The notes under the pieces were generated by a model. The model did no database searches. It was not told where the DNA came from and worked only from the letters and a program-made list of their open reading frames with translations. Shown here piece by piece: positions 39,205 to 48,484 of a stretch of 59,844 nt of DNA. The stretch's first letter is position 1; every line of letters starts with the position of its first letter. Source of the DNA: Myxococcus dinghuensis (lineage in GTDB: Bacteria; Myxococcota; Myxococcia; Myxococcales; Myxococcaceae); the NCBI RefSeq assembly GCF_024198235.1, contig NZ_JAKCFB010000047.1:1-59844 (forward strand), read 5' to 3'. Both the position numbers and the translations under genes were made by a program.

Positions 39205-40161
39205 TCAGGCGACCAGCGGCTCCAGCTCCAGCGAACCCGTGCGTCCGGACAGCCCCAGGTCCAGGCCCAGCTCCAGGCCCTCCACGTCGCGACGACGCGC
39301 GTGGACGATCTCATAGCAGCTCGGGTCGGAAAGGACCTTGCGCACGAGTTTGTGATTGAGCGCGTGGCCCGTCTTGTACGCCGTCAGGTGGCCGATGACG
39401 GGCCGGCCGAACAGCGACACGTCGCCGATGGCGTCGAGGATCTTGTGGCGGACGAACTCGTCCGGGAAGCGCAGGCCGTCCGGGTTGAGGATGGAGACCT
39501 CGTCCACGACGATGGCGTTGTCCAGCGAGCCGCCGCGCGCCAGGCCCAGCTTCTTGAGCTTCTCCACGTCGCGCAGGAAGCCGAAGGTGCGGGCGCGGGA
39601 GATCTCCCGGGAGAACTCGCGGTCGCTGAAGTCCAGGTCGAACTCCTGGCCCTGGATGACCGGGTGCTCGAAGTCGATGGTGCAGCTGATGCGGAAGTGG
39701 CGCGCGGGGGCGAGCGTGGCCTGCTTGTCACCGTCCGACACGGACACGGCCTTGCGGATGACGATGAGCTCCTTGGGCGCGTCCAGTTCGCGGATGCCCG
39801 CCTCCTGGATGAGGGCCGCGAAGGGCGCGGCGCTGCCGTCCATGATGGGGACTTCCGGGCCGTCCAGCTCCACCCGCGCGTTGTCGATGCCCATGCCGGC
39901 CATGGCCGACATGAAGTGCTCCACCGTGCCCACCCGCACCCCGTCGCGGCCCAGCGTGGTCGCCAGCGACGTGTCCACCACGTACTCGGCCAGCGCGGGG
40001 ATGCTCACCGGCCGGGCCAGGTCCGTGCGCACGAAGACGATGCCGTGGCCCACCGGCGCCGGACGCAGCGTGAGCGTCACCTTCACGCCCGAGTGGAGCC
40101 CAACGCCCTGGAGGCTGACGGTCTTCGAAAGGGTGCGCTGGTTGTAGGAAGACGGGGGCAT
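39205..40161 (-). CDS. lpxC: UDP-3-O-acyl-N-acetylglucosamine deacetylase
   Basis: LpxC catalyses the committed step of lipid A synthesis. The 318-residue protein has the zinc His82 (TVEHFMSAMAGMGIDN), the second zinc site in HKILDAIGD, and the family opening YNQRTLSKTVSLQGVGLHSG. GAGG precedes ATG 40161. A near-consensus sigma-54 promoter lies about 110 nt upstream on the same strand, an unusual control for this essential gene. The SurA/DsbA-like gene follows. Confidence 0.96.
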   Translation of the reverse strand: MPPSSYNQRTLSKTVSLQGVGLHSGVKVTLTLRPAPVGHGIVFVRTDLARPVSIPALAEYVVDTSLATTLGRDGVRVGTVEHFMSAMAGMGIDNARVELDGPEVPIMDGSAAPFAALIQEAGIRELDAPKELIVIRKAVSVSDGDKQATLAPARHFRISCTIDFEHPVIQGQEFDLDFSDREFSREISRARTFGFLRDVEKLKKLGLARGGSLDNAIVVDEVSILNPDGLRFPDEFVRHKILDAIGDVSLFGRPVIGHLTAYKTGHALNHKLVRKVLSDPSCYEIVHARRRDVEGLELGLDLGLSGRTGSLELEPLVA

Positions 40162-40646
40162 GTGGGTGTCGCCTCGTGGCTGCTCTCGTGCTGCGGGGCT
40201 TCCAGTCACCCATCTCGCCAGAGGGCACCGGAATCGTTCAACAGTGGTCTAACGCGACGCGCATATTCAGCAATCGGCATGCCACGATGACGTAACACGC
40301 CGGAGCCTGTCACGAGGGACTGGAGTGCGACCAACCCTTCGGAACCGCTCACGAATTTCTGACCGCGCAGAGGGTTTCGGACAGGGTCCGGAACCCGCCC
40401 CCCGTGAGGCCACCGGTGAATTCACCCGAAACCACGACATCGGTGTCCGGGATTCTTCCGCCGTGTCCTCCGCCGCCCTTCACCATGACGCGCCCGGCAA
40501 GGAAGCGTGTCTTTCATGCAACACGGGCGGGTCCATAGCGCAAGGAAGTGGTTGGAAGCAAACACCCCTGGTGTGAGTGTTCCCCGCCCGGGGTTGCGCC
40601 ACACGCGGGGCGTGAGCGGACCCGGGCGGCGTGGCTGGGGCGGGCC
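40162..40646. other. Long 5' intergenic region of lpxC
   Basis: This 485-bp gap contains the sigma-54 signature at 40269-40284. Further upstream are two copies of CGGAACC (40341 and 40389), the second inside the near-palindrome GGGTCCGGAACCC. A small open frame on the plus strand (40325-40576) lacks codon bias and is not accepted. Confidence 0.5.
40269..40284 (-). promoter_or_regulatory. Sigma-54 (-24/-12) promoter upstream of lpxC
   Basis: The minus strand reads TGGCATG-CCGA-TTGCT, matching the consensus TGGCACG-N4-TTGCW at all positions but one. The GG and GC dinucleotides have the required spacing. The start codon of lpxC is 108 nt downstream and no other gene intervenes. Confidence 0.65.
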
Positions 40647-42146
40647 TCAGCGCGCGGAGGGCGCGGGGAAGAAGCGGTCCCGCAGGGCCTCGGCCTCCTG
40701 GCGGTCGAAGCCGCGGCCCTGGAGCAGCGTGCGGCGGCTGACGGCGTGGAAGGTGGACTCCAGAGTCTGGCCGAAGCGGCGAAGGTCCTCCGCGAGGCGG
40801 GCGCGGATGCCGGGGCCCTCCGGGGGCCAGGGAAGCTCCACGAGCAGCGCGGTGAAGCGGTCGAAGGCGTCGTAGTCCGCGTAGCGCAGCAGTTGGTAGC
40901 CGCCGTCGTGGAAGTACGTGAGGAAGGACTTGATGGCGTCCAGCGCGCGCTCGGCGGCGGGCACGTCGTCGTTGCGCAGGTGGCCCTCGGCGACGCGGCA
41001 GAGCTGGGCGTAGACCCACAGGTCCTTGCGCAGCCGCAGGGCCGCGTCCTGGGGGCTCACCAGGCCGTCGAAGACGCCTTCGTTCAGCCCGCCGTTGGGG
41101 GCCAGGGCCTCCACCAGCGCGACGACCTGCGCGCGCAGGAGCGTGGTGAAGGCGCCGGCGGCGCGCGCGGCGGCGTCCGGCTCCCGGTCCACCTGGGCGA
41201 GCACCTCGCGGCCGATGCGCTCCGTCTCCCGGGCCAGGTCGCGGGCGGCGCGCAGCGCGGCGGCCTGGAGCGGCTTGGCGCCCGCGCGCGGCGACAGGTC
41301 CGAGTGCATCCACGCGGCCAGGGCATGCGTCTCGCTGCGCACCAGCGCGAGCAGCACGCGCACGCGCCGGGGCGGCGTGGGCTGGTTCTCCGGGTCCACG
41401 TAGGCCAGGTAGTGCAGCAGGCGGAACAGGCCGAGGAACGCGGTGGTGAAGGCGGTGCGCGCCTCCTCCCCCAGCGCGCCCAGCGTGTCGAGCAGCCGCA
41501 CCGAGCGCAGCCGGTCGTACTCGACGCGGAACTCCAGCGGCCGGAAGGGGCGGAAGTAGCGGTTGAGGATGATCTCCCGCAGGGCCAGCTTGCCCACGTC
41601 CTGGAAGAGGTTGAGGCGGGCGGTGGGCAGTTGCAGCAGGTGGTCGAGCAGGTTGCGGAGCGCGTCGAGCGCCTCGCGCAACACGAAGAGGCTCTCCGGC
41701 GGCGTCTCCTGGTCCAGCTCCTCCTCGATGAGGGCGCGGCGCACCCGGTCGTCCGCGAGCTGCGTCTCCACGTACTTGCGGAAGACCATCTTCTGGTCGC
41801 TGTCCGGGTCCTGGAGGTTGCGGGCCACGCGGATGGCGCGGTCCATGGCGTCGCGCACGTCCACGAGCTCCTCGTGGAAGTCCCGCGTGACGAGCGGCCG
41901 GTCCTTCGCGTCCACCACGGTGGTGAGGTTGAGGTAGCGCTCCACCGCGCGCAGCAGCATCTCGAACTCGAAGAGCAGCTCCTCGCGGCCCTCCACGGGC
42001 ACGCCGCGCAGCCACCGCTCGCGCTCGGCGAGGAAGCCCGCGCGCGACGTCTGGGAGGCCCGCATCAGGTCGGCGTAGAAGTCACGCGCGACGCGCGGGG
42101 GAGGGGTGCCGGAAGCGGGAGAGGCGGGGGTGGGGGCCTGGCTCAT
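40647..42146 (-). CDS. Hypothetical all-helical protein, 499 aa
   Basis: The protein is almost entirely predicted helix, rich in Leu, Arg, Asp and Ala, without signal, membrane segment or recognised motif. Typical stretches are RRALIEEELDQETPPESLFVLREALDALRNLLDHLL and AAERALDAIKSFLTYFHDGGYQLLRYADYDAFDRF. It begins 14 nt after the ruvB stop, so it is co-transcribed with this Holliday-junction helicase gene. A link to DNA repair is only contextual. Confidence 0.75.
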   Translation of the reverse strand: MSQAPTPASPASGTPPPRVARDFYADLMRASQTSRAGFLAERERWLRGVPVEGREELLFEFEMLLRAVERYLNLTTVVDAKDRPLVTRDFHEELVDVRDAMDRAIRVARNLQDPDSDQKMVFRKYVETQLADDRVRRALIEEELDQETPPESLFVLREALDALRNLLDHLLQLPTARLNLFQDVGKLALREIILNRYFRPFRPLEFRVEYDRLRSVRLLDTLGALGEEARTAFTTAFLGLFRLLHYLAYVDPENQPTPPRRVRVLLALVRSETHALAAWMHSDLSPRAGAKPLQAAALRAARDLARETERIGREVLAQVDREPDAAARAAGAFTTLLRAQVVALVEALAPNGGLNEGVFDGLVSPQDAALRLRKDLWVYAQLCRVAEGHLRNDDVPAAERALDAIKSFLTYFHDGGYQLLRYADYDAFDRFTALLVELPWPPEGPGIRARLAEDLRRFGQTLESTFHAVSRRTLLQGRGFDRQEAEALRDRFFPAPSAR

Positions 42147-42160
42147 GGCTCTCTAGCGGG

Positions 42161-43192
42161 TCAGAAGAGGCTGCCCTGGGGCGTGGGCGGTGGCTGCTTC
42201 TTGAAGTACTGGTAGGCGCGATGCGTGGCGACCCGTCCCCGGGGCGTGCGCTGGAGGAAACCCTCCTGCATGAGGAACGGCTCGTACACGTCCTCGATGG
42301 TATCGCGTTGTTCGCCCACGCTGGCGGCGATGGTCTCCACGCCCACCGGGCCGCCACCGAACTTGTCGATGATGGTGAGCAGTATCTTCCGGTCCATGGC
42401 GTCCAGGCCGCTGGCGTCCACGCCCAGCCGGTCCAGCGACTTCCTCGCCAGGCCCAGGGTGATGCGGCCGTTGCCTTCCACCTGGGCGAAGTCGCGCAGC
42501 CGGCGCAGGAGCCGGTTGACGATGCGGGGCGTGCCGCGCGAGCGCGTGGCCACCTCGTGCGCCGCGTCCCGCTCCATGGGGATGCCGAGGATGCGCGCGG
42601 AGCGGTGGAGGATGAGCTCCAGCGACTCCGAGTCGTAGTACTCGAGCCGCTCCTGGATCTGGAAGCGGTCGCGCAGGGGCGAGGTGAGCAGGCCCGTGCG
42701 CGTGGTGGCGCCGATGAGGGTGAAGGGCGGCAGGTCGATCTTCATCGCCCGGGCGGCCGGCCCGGTGTCGATGGTGATGTCCAGCCGGAAGTCCTCCATG
42801 GCCGGGTAGAGGTACTCCTCCACGGCGGCGTTGAGGCGGTGGATCTCGTCGATGAAGAGGACGTCGCGCGCGTTCAGGTTGGTGAGCAGCCCCGCCAGGT
42901 CGCCCTTGCGCTCCAGCGCGGGGCCGCTCGTGACGTAGATGCCCACACCCAGCTCGTTGGCGATGATGTGCGCCAGCGACGTCTTGCCCAGACCGGGCGG
43001 GCCGGAAAACAGGCAGTGGTCCAGCGCCTCGCCACGCGCACGCGCCGCCTGCACGTACACCTTGAGCTTCTCGACGACAGCGCCCTGTCCCACGTACTCG
43101 TCGAACGAGCGGGGACGCAGGGAGGCCTCGAGCCGGACGTCCTCCGGGAGGACCTCTTCGGAGAGAGTGTCGGACTTCCTCGCCATGACCAT
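42161..43192 (-). CDS. ruvB: Holliday junction branch-migration helicase RuvB
   Basis: RuvB is the hexameric AAA+ motor that drives branch migration with RuvA and RuvC. The 343-residue protein has Walker A GPPGLGKTS (64-72), Walker B VLFIDEIHRL (111-120), sensor motifs GATTRTGLL and the C-terminal winged helix (ETIAASVGEQRDTIEDVYEPFLMQEGFLQRTPRGR). The second Met (MARKSD) is an alternative start. ruvC-ruvA lie about 3.3 kb away on the same strand, separated by two unrelated genes. Confidence 0.96.
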   Translation of the reverse strand: MVMARKSDTLSEEVLPEDVRLEASLRPRSFDEYVGQGAVVEKLKVYVQAARARGEALDHCLFSGPPGLGKTSLAHIIANELGVGIYVTSGPALERKGDLAGLLTNLNARDVLFIDEIHRLNAAVEEYLYPAMEDFRLDITIDTGPAARAMKIDLPPFTLIGATTRTGLLTSPLRDRFQIQERLEYYDSESLELILHRSARILGIPMERDAAHEVATRSRGTPRIVNRLLRRLRDFAQVEGNGRITLGLARKSLDRLGVDASGLDAMDRKILLTIIDKFGGGPVGVETIAASVGEQRDTIEDVYEPFLMQEGFLQRTPRGRVATHRAYQYFKKQPPPTPQGSLF

Positions 43193-43624
43193 GCGACCCT
43201 ATACAGGAAGCCCGCGCGTGTCGCCCACATCCGCCGACGCCACACGGGTTGCTTCGCGGTCCAAATGACCGGCCTTCCTCCTCGCCCCACGACGGGGCAG
43301 GCGTCCCCGACCGGGGAAGTCAGTGGATTCCCGGCGCCCGCGCCGCCCCCGACCTCCTCCCCCCGAGCCGCCCGCGCGCCCCGGAGACTGGAGACCGGAG
43401 ACCGCCTCGCGGCGGCAGACGCCCTCACGCCGGATTGAGCCCCGCCCGCCTTGGGTCCGCGCCAGGACGTGTGGACTGGCGGACGCTCGGGTGCGCCGGC
43501 GCGACGAGGACGGGCACCCCACCTCGCGGGCGGGTGAACATGCGCGAGCGCCGCCTCCCTCCTACGATGGACCTGCAGCTCGCCCCTCGACGGTGTCCGA
43601 CCTCTCGCTGACACGGTGAACCCC
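43193..43624. other. Divergent intergenic region ruvB / MBL-fold gene
   Basis: The 432-bp gap between divergent starts is Pro/Arg-codon-like GC-rich DNA with several open frames but no coding bias and no ribosome sites. I found no clear promoter box, operator or RNA structure in it. Confidence 0.4.
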
Positions 43625-44704
43625 ATGAGCCAGAGCCCCGCGTTCCGTCCCCTCCCCCTGCTCGCCGAGGCCCGCGCGGAGTCCCTGCCCGGCCCCCGCC
43701 TGCAGAAATTGCGTCGCGCGGCGCTCCAGGCCCGCGAGCAGTTCACGCAACAGGGCCCCGTGGCGGCCGTGGCCACCTGCGACCTCATCACCTTCCCCTA
43801 CCCCGCCCTGTTCGCCTTCAGCGGGGCGGCGCTCTCGCCCGCGCCCTACGTGATGATGACCAACCGCATGCAGGTGGTGCAGTTCGTCGACGCGCGCGGC
43901 GACCGCCGCACCCTGCTCTTCAACCCGAGCGACTACGAGCGGGGCATGGCCGCGCCCTTCTACAGCTCGCTGCGCGAGCGCTACGGGGCCTTCGTCTCCG
44001 ACAAGCTCATGTCCACCCGGCACGGCACCGTGCAGAGCCACCTGGCGTCGCTCGGCCTGACGCCCGCGGACGTGGACTACCTCGCGTTCGACCACCTCCA
44101 CGTGCAGGACCTGCGCGGGTGGCTGGGGGGCGACGGCGCTCCGCCCTACTTCCCCCGCGCGCAACTGCTGGTGCAGCGCGCCGAGTGGGAGATGGTGAAG
44201 GACCTCCACCCGATGCAGGCCGTGTGGTTCGTCCCCAACGGCGCCGACATCCCCGCCGAGCGCGTGGTGCTGCTCGACGGGGACACGTGGCTGGGCCAGG
44301 GCGCCGCCATCCTCAGCACCCCCGGCCACACGCGCGGGAACATGTCCCTGGCGGTGGCGACTTCGCGCGAGGTGTTCGTCACCAGCGAGAACGGCGTGGC
44401 CACGGAGAGCTACACGCCCCTGCTGTCGTCCATCCCCGGCGTGCGCCGCTTCGCCGAGCACATGGGCTGGGAGGTGGTCCTCAACGGCAACACGCGCGAG
44501 GACTCCCTCGAACAGTACAGCTCCATGGTGGTGGAGAAGCTCTTCGCGGGCCCCTCGTCCGTGGACCCGACCTTCGTCAACTTCCACCCGTCGTCGCTCT
44601 TGACGGCCAGCATGCTCGCGCCGGGGCTGTCGCCGACCATCGTCCTGCCCGCCCCCAACTTCGGCGACGTGCGCCCCACCGCGTCGGCGCGGCGCGCCGC
44701 CTGA
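43625..44704 (+). CDS. MBL-fold protein with altered metal motif
   Basis: The 359-residue protein has the metallo-beta-lactamase fold layout. The canonical HxHxDH is changed to DHLHVQD (residues 156-162), keeping the two His but lacking the Asp-His pair. The second signature TPGHTRGNMSL is intact. The usual Asp after the next strand is replaced (VFVTSENG). Metal content and substrate are therefore uncertain. GTG 43616 is another possible start; no strong ribosome site was seen for either. It is convergent with the ELW-repeat gene. Confidence 0.75.
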   Translation: MSQSPAFRPLPLLAEARAESLPGPRLQKLRRAALQAREQFTQQGPVAAVATCDLITFPYPALFAFSGAALSPAPYVMMTNRMQVVQFVDARGDRRTLLFNPSDYERGMAAPFYSSLRERYGAFVSDKLMSTRHGTVQSHLASLGLTPADVDYLAFDHLHVQDLRGWLGGDGAPPYFPRAQLLVQRAEWEMVKDLHPMQAVWFVPNGADIPAERVVLLDGDTWLGQGAAILSTPGHTRGNMSLAVATSREVFVTSENGVATESYTPLLSSIPGVRRFAEHMGWEVVLNGNTREDSLEQYSSMVVEKLFAGPSSVDPTFVNFHPSSLLTASMLAPGLSPTIVLPAPNFGDVRPTASARRAA

Positions 44705-44717
44705 GTCCCGGCCGGGC

Positions 44718-46190
44718 TCACTGCTCCGCCTGGATCCGGGACGGCCGCGCGCAGGAGTCCCCGCTGCGCAGGGGCAGCGCCCAGAGCGACACGTCGCTCA
44801 TGCCGTCCCCCGCGAGGAAGAAGACCTCCGGCCCGACGAACACGAACGAGCGCGGGTCGGACGACGCCGCGCCGGGCGCGATGTCCGTGAGCAGGTACGT
44901 CCACCAGAACCAGCCGTTGCTCGTCCACACCTCGCGCCCGTAGCGCGCGGTGGTCGCGGCGAAGAAGAGTCGACCGTCGCGCGCCACCAACTGGTCCGGG
45001 GCGCTGCTCCCCGCCCCCCACTCGATGTCCCAGACCAGCCACGTGCCCAGCAGCGAGCCGTCCGTGCGCCACAGCTCGCGCCCGCGTAAGCCGTCGTCCG
45101 CCGCGAAGTACAGCACCCCGTCCATCACCACCAGGTTCGAGGGCATCGAGCCCGCCGGCCCGGGCCGGATGTCGCGGACGATGCGCGTGCCCCGCGGCGT
45201 GCCGTCGCTGCGCCACAGCTCGCCGCCGTGGAGCGCGTCCCCGAGCCTCCCGAGCCCCGCCTCCGCACCCGCCAGGAAGTAGACGACCCCCTTCATCACC
45301 GTCAGTTGCGAGGGCAGCTCCCCGGGGAACGTCCGCAGACGCTGCGCGCCGCCCTCCTGCGCCGTCGTCACCCACAGCTCGCCCTCGTCCAGCCCCGCGT
45401 CGCGCAGGAAGAACAGGCGGCCCCCCGCGGGGCGCAGCGAGACGAGCACGCCCACCTGCGTCGCGAAGACGCGGCGCGCGGTGTCGTCCCACTCCACCGT
45501 CCAGAGCACCGCCTCGTCATCCGCGTAGGACGTCAGCGCGAGCCGGTCCTCCCAGGCCGTCAGCTCCAGCAGCGGGAGCGAGGCGGGCCCCGGCGCGAAC
45601 TCGTGCACCAGCACCGTGCCCTCCGGCGTGCCGTCCGTGCGCCACAGCTCGCGGCCGTGCTCCCGGTCCTCCGCGGTGAAGTACAGCCGCTCGCCCACCG
45701 CCGTGAGCCCCCTCGGCGCCGCCCCGAGCGCGCCCGGCAGCACGTCCTTCACCAGCGTCGTGCCCACCGCCGTGCCATCCGTGCGCCACAGCTCCGGCCC
45801 GTGCACGCCGTCGTCCGCGACGAAGTACACCCACTTGCCCAGCGGCGTGAGGAAGCGCGGCACCGAACCCGCCGCCCCGGGACGGATGTCCTTCACCAAC
45901 ACGGCGCACGCGGACTCGCCCGGGCTCATCCACAGCTCGCGCCCGCTCTCGCCGTCGTCTCCACTGAAGAACACCCGCCCGTCGTGTCCCACCAGGCCCT
46001 CCGGCTTCAGCCCGGACGGCCCCTGGCGCGCCGCCTTCTGCACGCCCTCCCCGGACTCCGCCACGGCCTCCACCGGGAGCGCCTCCACCTCGGCCTGCCC
46101 GCCCCTCCCCTCGGGGACGGGGCCACACCCACCCGCGACGCTCCCCAAGAGAACGAACGCGAGCATCCGGATGCCATGCCTTGCCTTCAT
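44718..46190 (-). CDS. ELWxxDGTxxGT-repeat lipoprotein
   Basis: The 490-residue lipoprotein (lipobox AGGC) consists of about eight repeats of roughly 50 residues with the pattern YFxADDGxHGxELWRTDGTxxGTxLVxDIxPG, a hyalin-like beta-propeller repeat common in myxobacteria. Examples are PELWRTDGTAVGTTLVKDV and ELWRTDGSLLGTWLVWDI. Middle repeats are degenerate (LWTVEWDDTARR). AAGGAG precedes ATG 46190. It is probably a surface propeller; the ligand is unknown. Single gene. Confidence 0.82.
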   Translation of the reverse strand: MKARHGIRMLAFVLLGSVAGGCGPVPEGRGGQAEVEALPVEAVAESGEGVQKAARQGPSGLKPEGLVGHDGRVFFSGDDGESGRELWMSPGESACAVLVKDIRPGAAGSVPRFLTPLGKWVYFVADDGVHGPELWRTDGTAVGTTLVKDVLPGALGAAPRGLTAVGERLYFTAEDREHGRELWRTDGTPEGTVLVHEFAPGPASLPLLELTAWEDRLALTSYADDEAVLWTVEWDDTARRVFATQVGVLVSLRPAGGRLFFLRDAGLDEGELWVTTAQEGGAQRLRTFPGELPSQLTVMKGVVYFLAGAEAGLGRLGDALHGGELWRSDGTPRGTRIVRDIRPGPAGSMPSNLVVMDGVLYFAADDGLRGRELWRTDGSLLGTWLVWDIEWGAGSSAPDQLVARDGRLFFAATTARYGREVWTSNGWFWWTYLLTDIAPGAASSDPRSFVFVGPEVFFLAGDGMSDVSLWALPLRSGDSCARPSRIQAEQ

Positions 46191-46469
46191 GTGAGCAACT
46201 CCTTGTCCTGGGTGGGGACTTTGCTTCCACCGCTGTGGCTGGAAAGTGTCACCACTGGCGGAATCGACCAGCCAGGAGAGGTGAGCTTTCGCCCCGAGAT
46301 GTCTTCCATCCTGCGACGCGGGCCGACCCTTGATGCCAGGCCGACACCGGGGTCGTCGCGCCCCCGACCGTTTCGCTTTCTCAAAGGAGAGAGGCTTGTG
46401 CGGGCAGTTCCGGGAAAACCGCTTCCCGGCCACATCAGTCGGTGGGGAGGAGGGAACGTTCCAGGCCCG

Positions 46470-47081
46470 TCATCCACCGGCCCTGAGGGACTTGAGGGCC
46501 TCGCGGAACAGGGCCTGGAAGGAGGCGTCGGCGCCCAGGCGACTGGTGGCCAGCTCCGCCGCCTTCTCCGCCTGAGGGGGTTTGTAGCCCAGGTTGAGCA
46601 GCGCGGAGACGAGGTCCGACTGGGTCCCACCCTCCACCGGTGCGGGCGCGGTGCCGCGGGACACGGCCTCCAGGTGGACGGTCTTCATCTTGTCCTTGAG
46701 CTCCAGGACGAGGCGCTCGGCCGTCTTCTTCCCGACACCGTGGATCTTCGCCAGGCGGGAGACCTCGCCGCGCGACAGCGCCGCCACCAGCTCCGGCACC
46801 TCCATGCCGGACAGCACGCCGAGCGCCATGCGAGGCCCCACGCGGGAGACGCCGTTGAGCAGCAGGAAGACGTCCTCCTCTGCCTTGCTGAGGAAGCCGA
46901 ACAGTTCGAAGGCGTCCTCGCGCACCACCGTGCGGATGCGCAGCTCCACCGGCTGCCCCTCCACGGGCAGCTTTCCGAGCGTCAGCGTGGAGAGGTTCAC
47001 CCGGTAGCCCACGCCCTGCACGTCGACGACGGCGTCCTCGGCGTCCTTCTCCAGCACCACTCCCCGCAGCCGCGCGATCAT
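46470..47081 (-). CDS. ruvA: Holliday junction DNA-binding protein RuvA
   Basis: RuvA binds four-way junctions as a tetramer and loads RuvB. The 203-residue protein opens MIARLRGVVLEKDAEDAVVDVQGVGYRV and contains two helix-hairpin-helix motifs (LLLNGVSRVGPRMAL, LAKIHGVGKKTAERLVLEL). Domain III at the C-terminus (SDLVSALLNLGYKPPQAEKA) contacts RuvB. Its start overlaps the ruvC stop (ATGA). Confidence 0.96.
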   Translation of the reverse strand: MIARLRGVVLEKDAEDAVVDVQGVGYRVNLSTLTLGKLPVEGQPVELRIRTVVREDAFELFGFLSKAEEDVFLLLNGVSRVGPRMALGVLSGMEVPELVAALSRGEVSRLAKIHGVGKKTAERLVLELKDKMKTVHLEAVSRGTAPAPVEGGTQSDLVSALLNLGYKPPQAEKAAELATSRLGADASFQALFREALKSLRAGG

Positions 47082-47653
47082 CCCGCCTCCGGGCGCCGGT
47101 AGGACGGCGCCAGTCTGTCCGCCAGGAGCGCCGCGGCGCCCTTGCGCTTCTTGCCCGTCGAGCCCACGGAGGGGACCGCGGCCCGGCCGTGGTTGAGGTG
47201 GCACAGCGCCACCGCCAGCGCGTCGCTCGCGTCCGCGCGGCCCAGCGACGCCGCCTCCAGGCCCAGGAACGTGCGCACCATCCGCGCCACCGCGTCCTTG
47301 CCATCCGCGCCGCCGGCGCCCACGGACTTCTTCACCTTCGCGGGCGGATACTCGAACACCGGCAGCCCGCCCTGGGCCGCCGCCAGCAGCGCCACGCCCC
47401 GGGCATGCCCCAGCACCAGCGCGCTGCGCGCGTTGCGGAAGGTGAACACGCCCTCCACCGCGACCGCCTGGGGCCGGAAGCGCTCCAGTTCGATGCACAG
47501 CGCCGCGTGCAGGTCCTTGAGGCGCGCGGCGAGCGGCGCGGACTCGTCCACCTTGATGACGCCGTGGCCGACGTGCACCAGCTTGCCTCGCTTCTCCTCC
47601 ACCACGCCGTAGCCCATGAAGCGGCTACCGGGGTCCACCCCGAGCACGCGCAC
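47078..47653 (-). CDS. ruvC: Holliday junction resolvase RuvC
   Basis: RuvC is the dimeric Mg-dependent endonuclease that cuts Holliday junctions. The 191-residue protein keeps all four acidic residues: Asp7 (VLGVDPGSR), Glu67 (VAVEGVF), Asp141 and Asp144 (RADASDALAVAL). The start is GTG 47653, 6 nt after GGAG. It lies between yebC and ruvA, a common arrangement. Confidence 0.95.
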   Translation of the reverse strand: MRVLGVDPGSRFMGYGVVEEKRGKLVHVGHGVIKVDESAPLAARLKDLHAALCIELERFRPQAVAVEGVFTFRNARSALVLGHARGVALLAAAQGGLPVFEYPPAKVKKSVGAGGADGKDAVARMVRTFLGLEAASLGRADASDALAVALCHLNHGRAAVPSVGSTGKKRKGAAALLADRLAPSYRRPEAG

Positions 47654-47676
47654 GATTCGCTCCGTTCCACCCGTCG

Positions 47677-48426
47677 CTACTGCGACAGGGACTCCATCAG
47701 GGACTCGTCGATCTCGAAGTTGGCGTGCACGTTCTGCACGTCGTCGTTCTCGTCGAGCGCGTCCATCAGCTTGAGCATCTTCCTCGCATTGTCGCCGTCG
47801 AGTTGGACGGTGTTCTGCGGCAGGTAGCCCCACTTCTGTTCGCCCAGGGCCAGGCCCGCGCCCTCCAGCGCCACCGCCACCGTGTGCAGGTCCGCCGGCG
47901 CGGTGCGCACCTCGAAGCCGTCCGCGCCCTGGGTGAGCACGTCCTCGGCGCCCGCCTCGAGCGCCTTCTCCATGACGGTGTCCTCTTCGGGGCCGGGCTT
48001 GACGGTGACGATGCCCTTCTTCTGGAACATCCAGGCCACCGCGCCCTCGGCGCCCAGGTTGCCGCCGTGGCGACCGAAGGCGGAGCGCACGTCCGCCGAG
48101 GTGCGGTTGCGGTTGTCGGTGACGCACTCGACGAGCACCGCGACGCCGCCGGGGCCGTAGCCCTCGTACATCACCTCTTCGTAGCTCTCGCCCTCGAGCT
48201 CGCCCGTGCCCTTCTTGACGGCGCGCTCGACGGTGTCCTTGGGGATGTTGGCCTCGCGGGCCGCCGCCAGCGCCACGCGCAACCGGGCATTGCCCGCCGG
48301 GTCACCCCCACCGAGCCGCGCGGCCACGGTGATCTCCTTGATGACCTTCGAGTAGAGCTTGCCCTTGGTCGCGCCCATCGCGGCCTTCTGGCGCTTGATC
48401 TTCGACCACCGATTGTGACCGGACAT
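47677..48426 (-). CDS. yebC: YebC/PmpR-family protein
   Basis: The 249-residue protein begins MSGHNRWSKIKRQKAAMGATKGKLYSKVIKEI, diagnostic for the family, and includes the acidic middle domain (GYGPGGVAVLVECVTDNRNRT). It was first described as a transcription regulator; recent work assigns bacterial members a role as a translation factor that relieves stalling at proline stretches. It leads the yebC-ruvC-ruvA group, 23 nt before ruvC. Confidence 0.95.
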   Translation of the reverse strand: MSGHNRWSKIKRQKAAMGATKGKLYSKVIKEITVAARLGGGDPAGNARLRVALAAAREANIPKDTVERAVKKGTGELEGESYEEVMYEGYGPGGVAVLVECVTDNRNRTSADVRSAFGRHGGNLGAEGAVAWMFQKKGIVTVKPGPEEDTVMEKALEAGAEDVLTQGADGFEVRTAPADLHTVAVALEGAGLALGEQKWGYLPQNTVQLDGDNARKMLKLMDALDENDDVQNVHANFEIDESLMESLSQ

Positions 48427-48484
48427 GAAGGTGTCGCCCTCTGGCCGGCCTTGTCGCCCAGCCCGGGGCGCGGAGTCAAACCCT

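Noticed and set aside
40387..40399. Near-palindrome GGGTCCGGAACCC as an operator
   Set aside because: Short and imperfect in very GC-rich DNA; kept only as a remark in the lpxC upstream region.
40325..40576. An 83-codon plus-strand frame in the lpxC upstream region
   Set aside because: No ribosome site and third positions are not G/C-biased. It overlaps the likely enhancer region of the sigma-54 promoter.
43249..43611. A 120-codon plus-strand frame between ruvB and the MBL-fold gene
   Set aside because: Pro/Arg-rich low-complexity product with no start signal; similar frames exist in all phases here.
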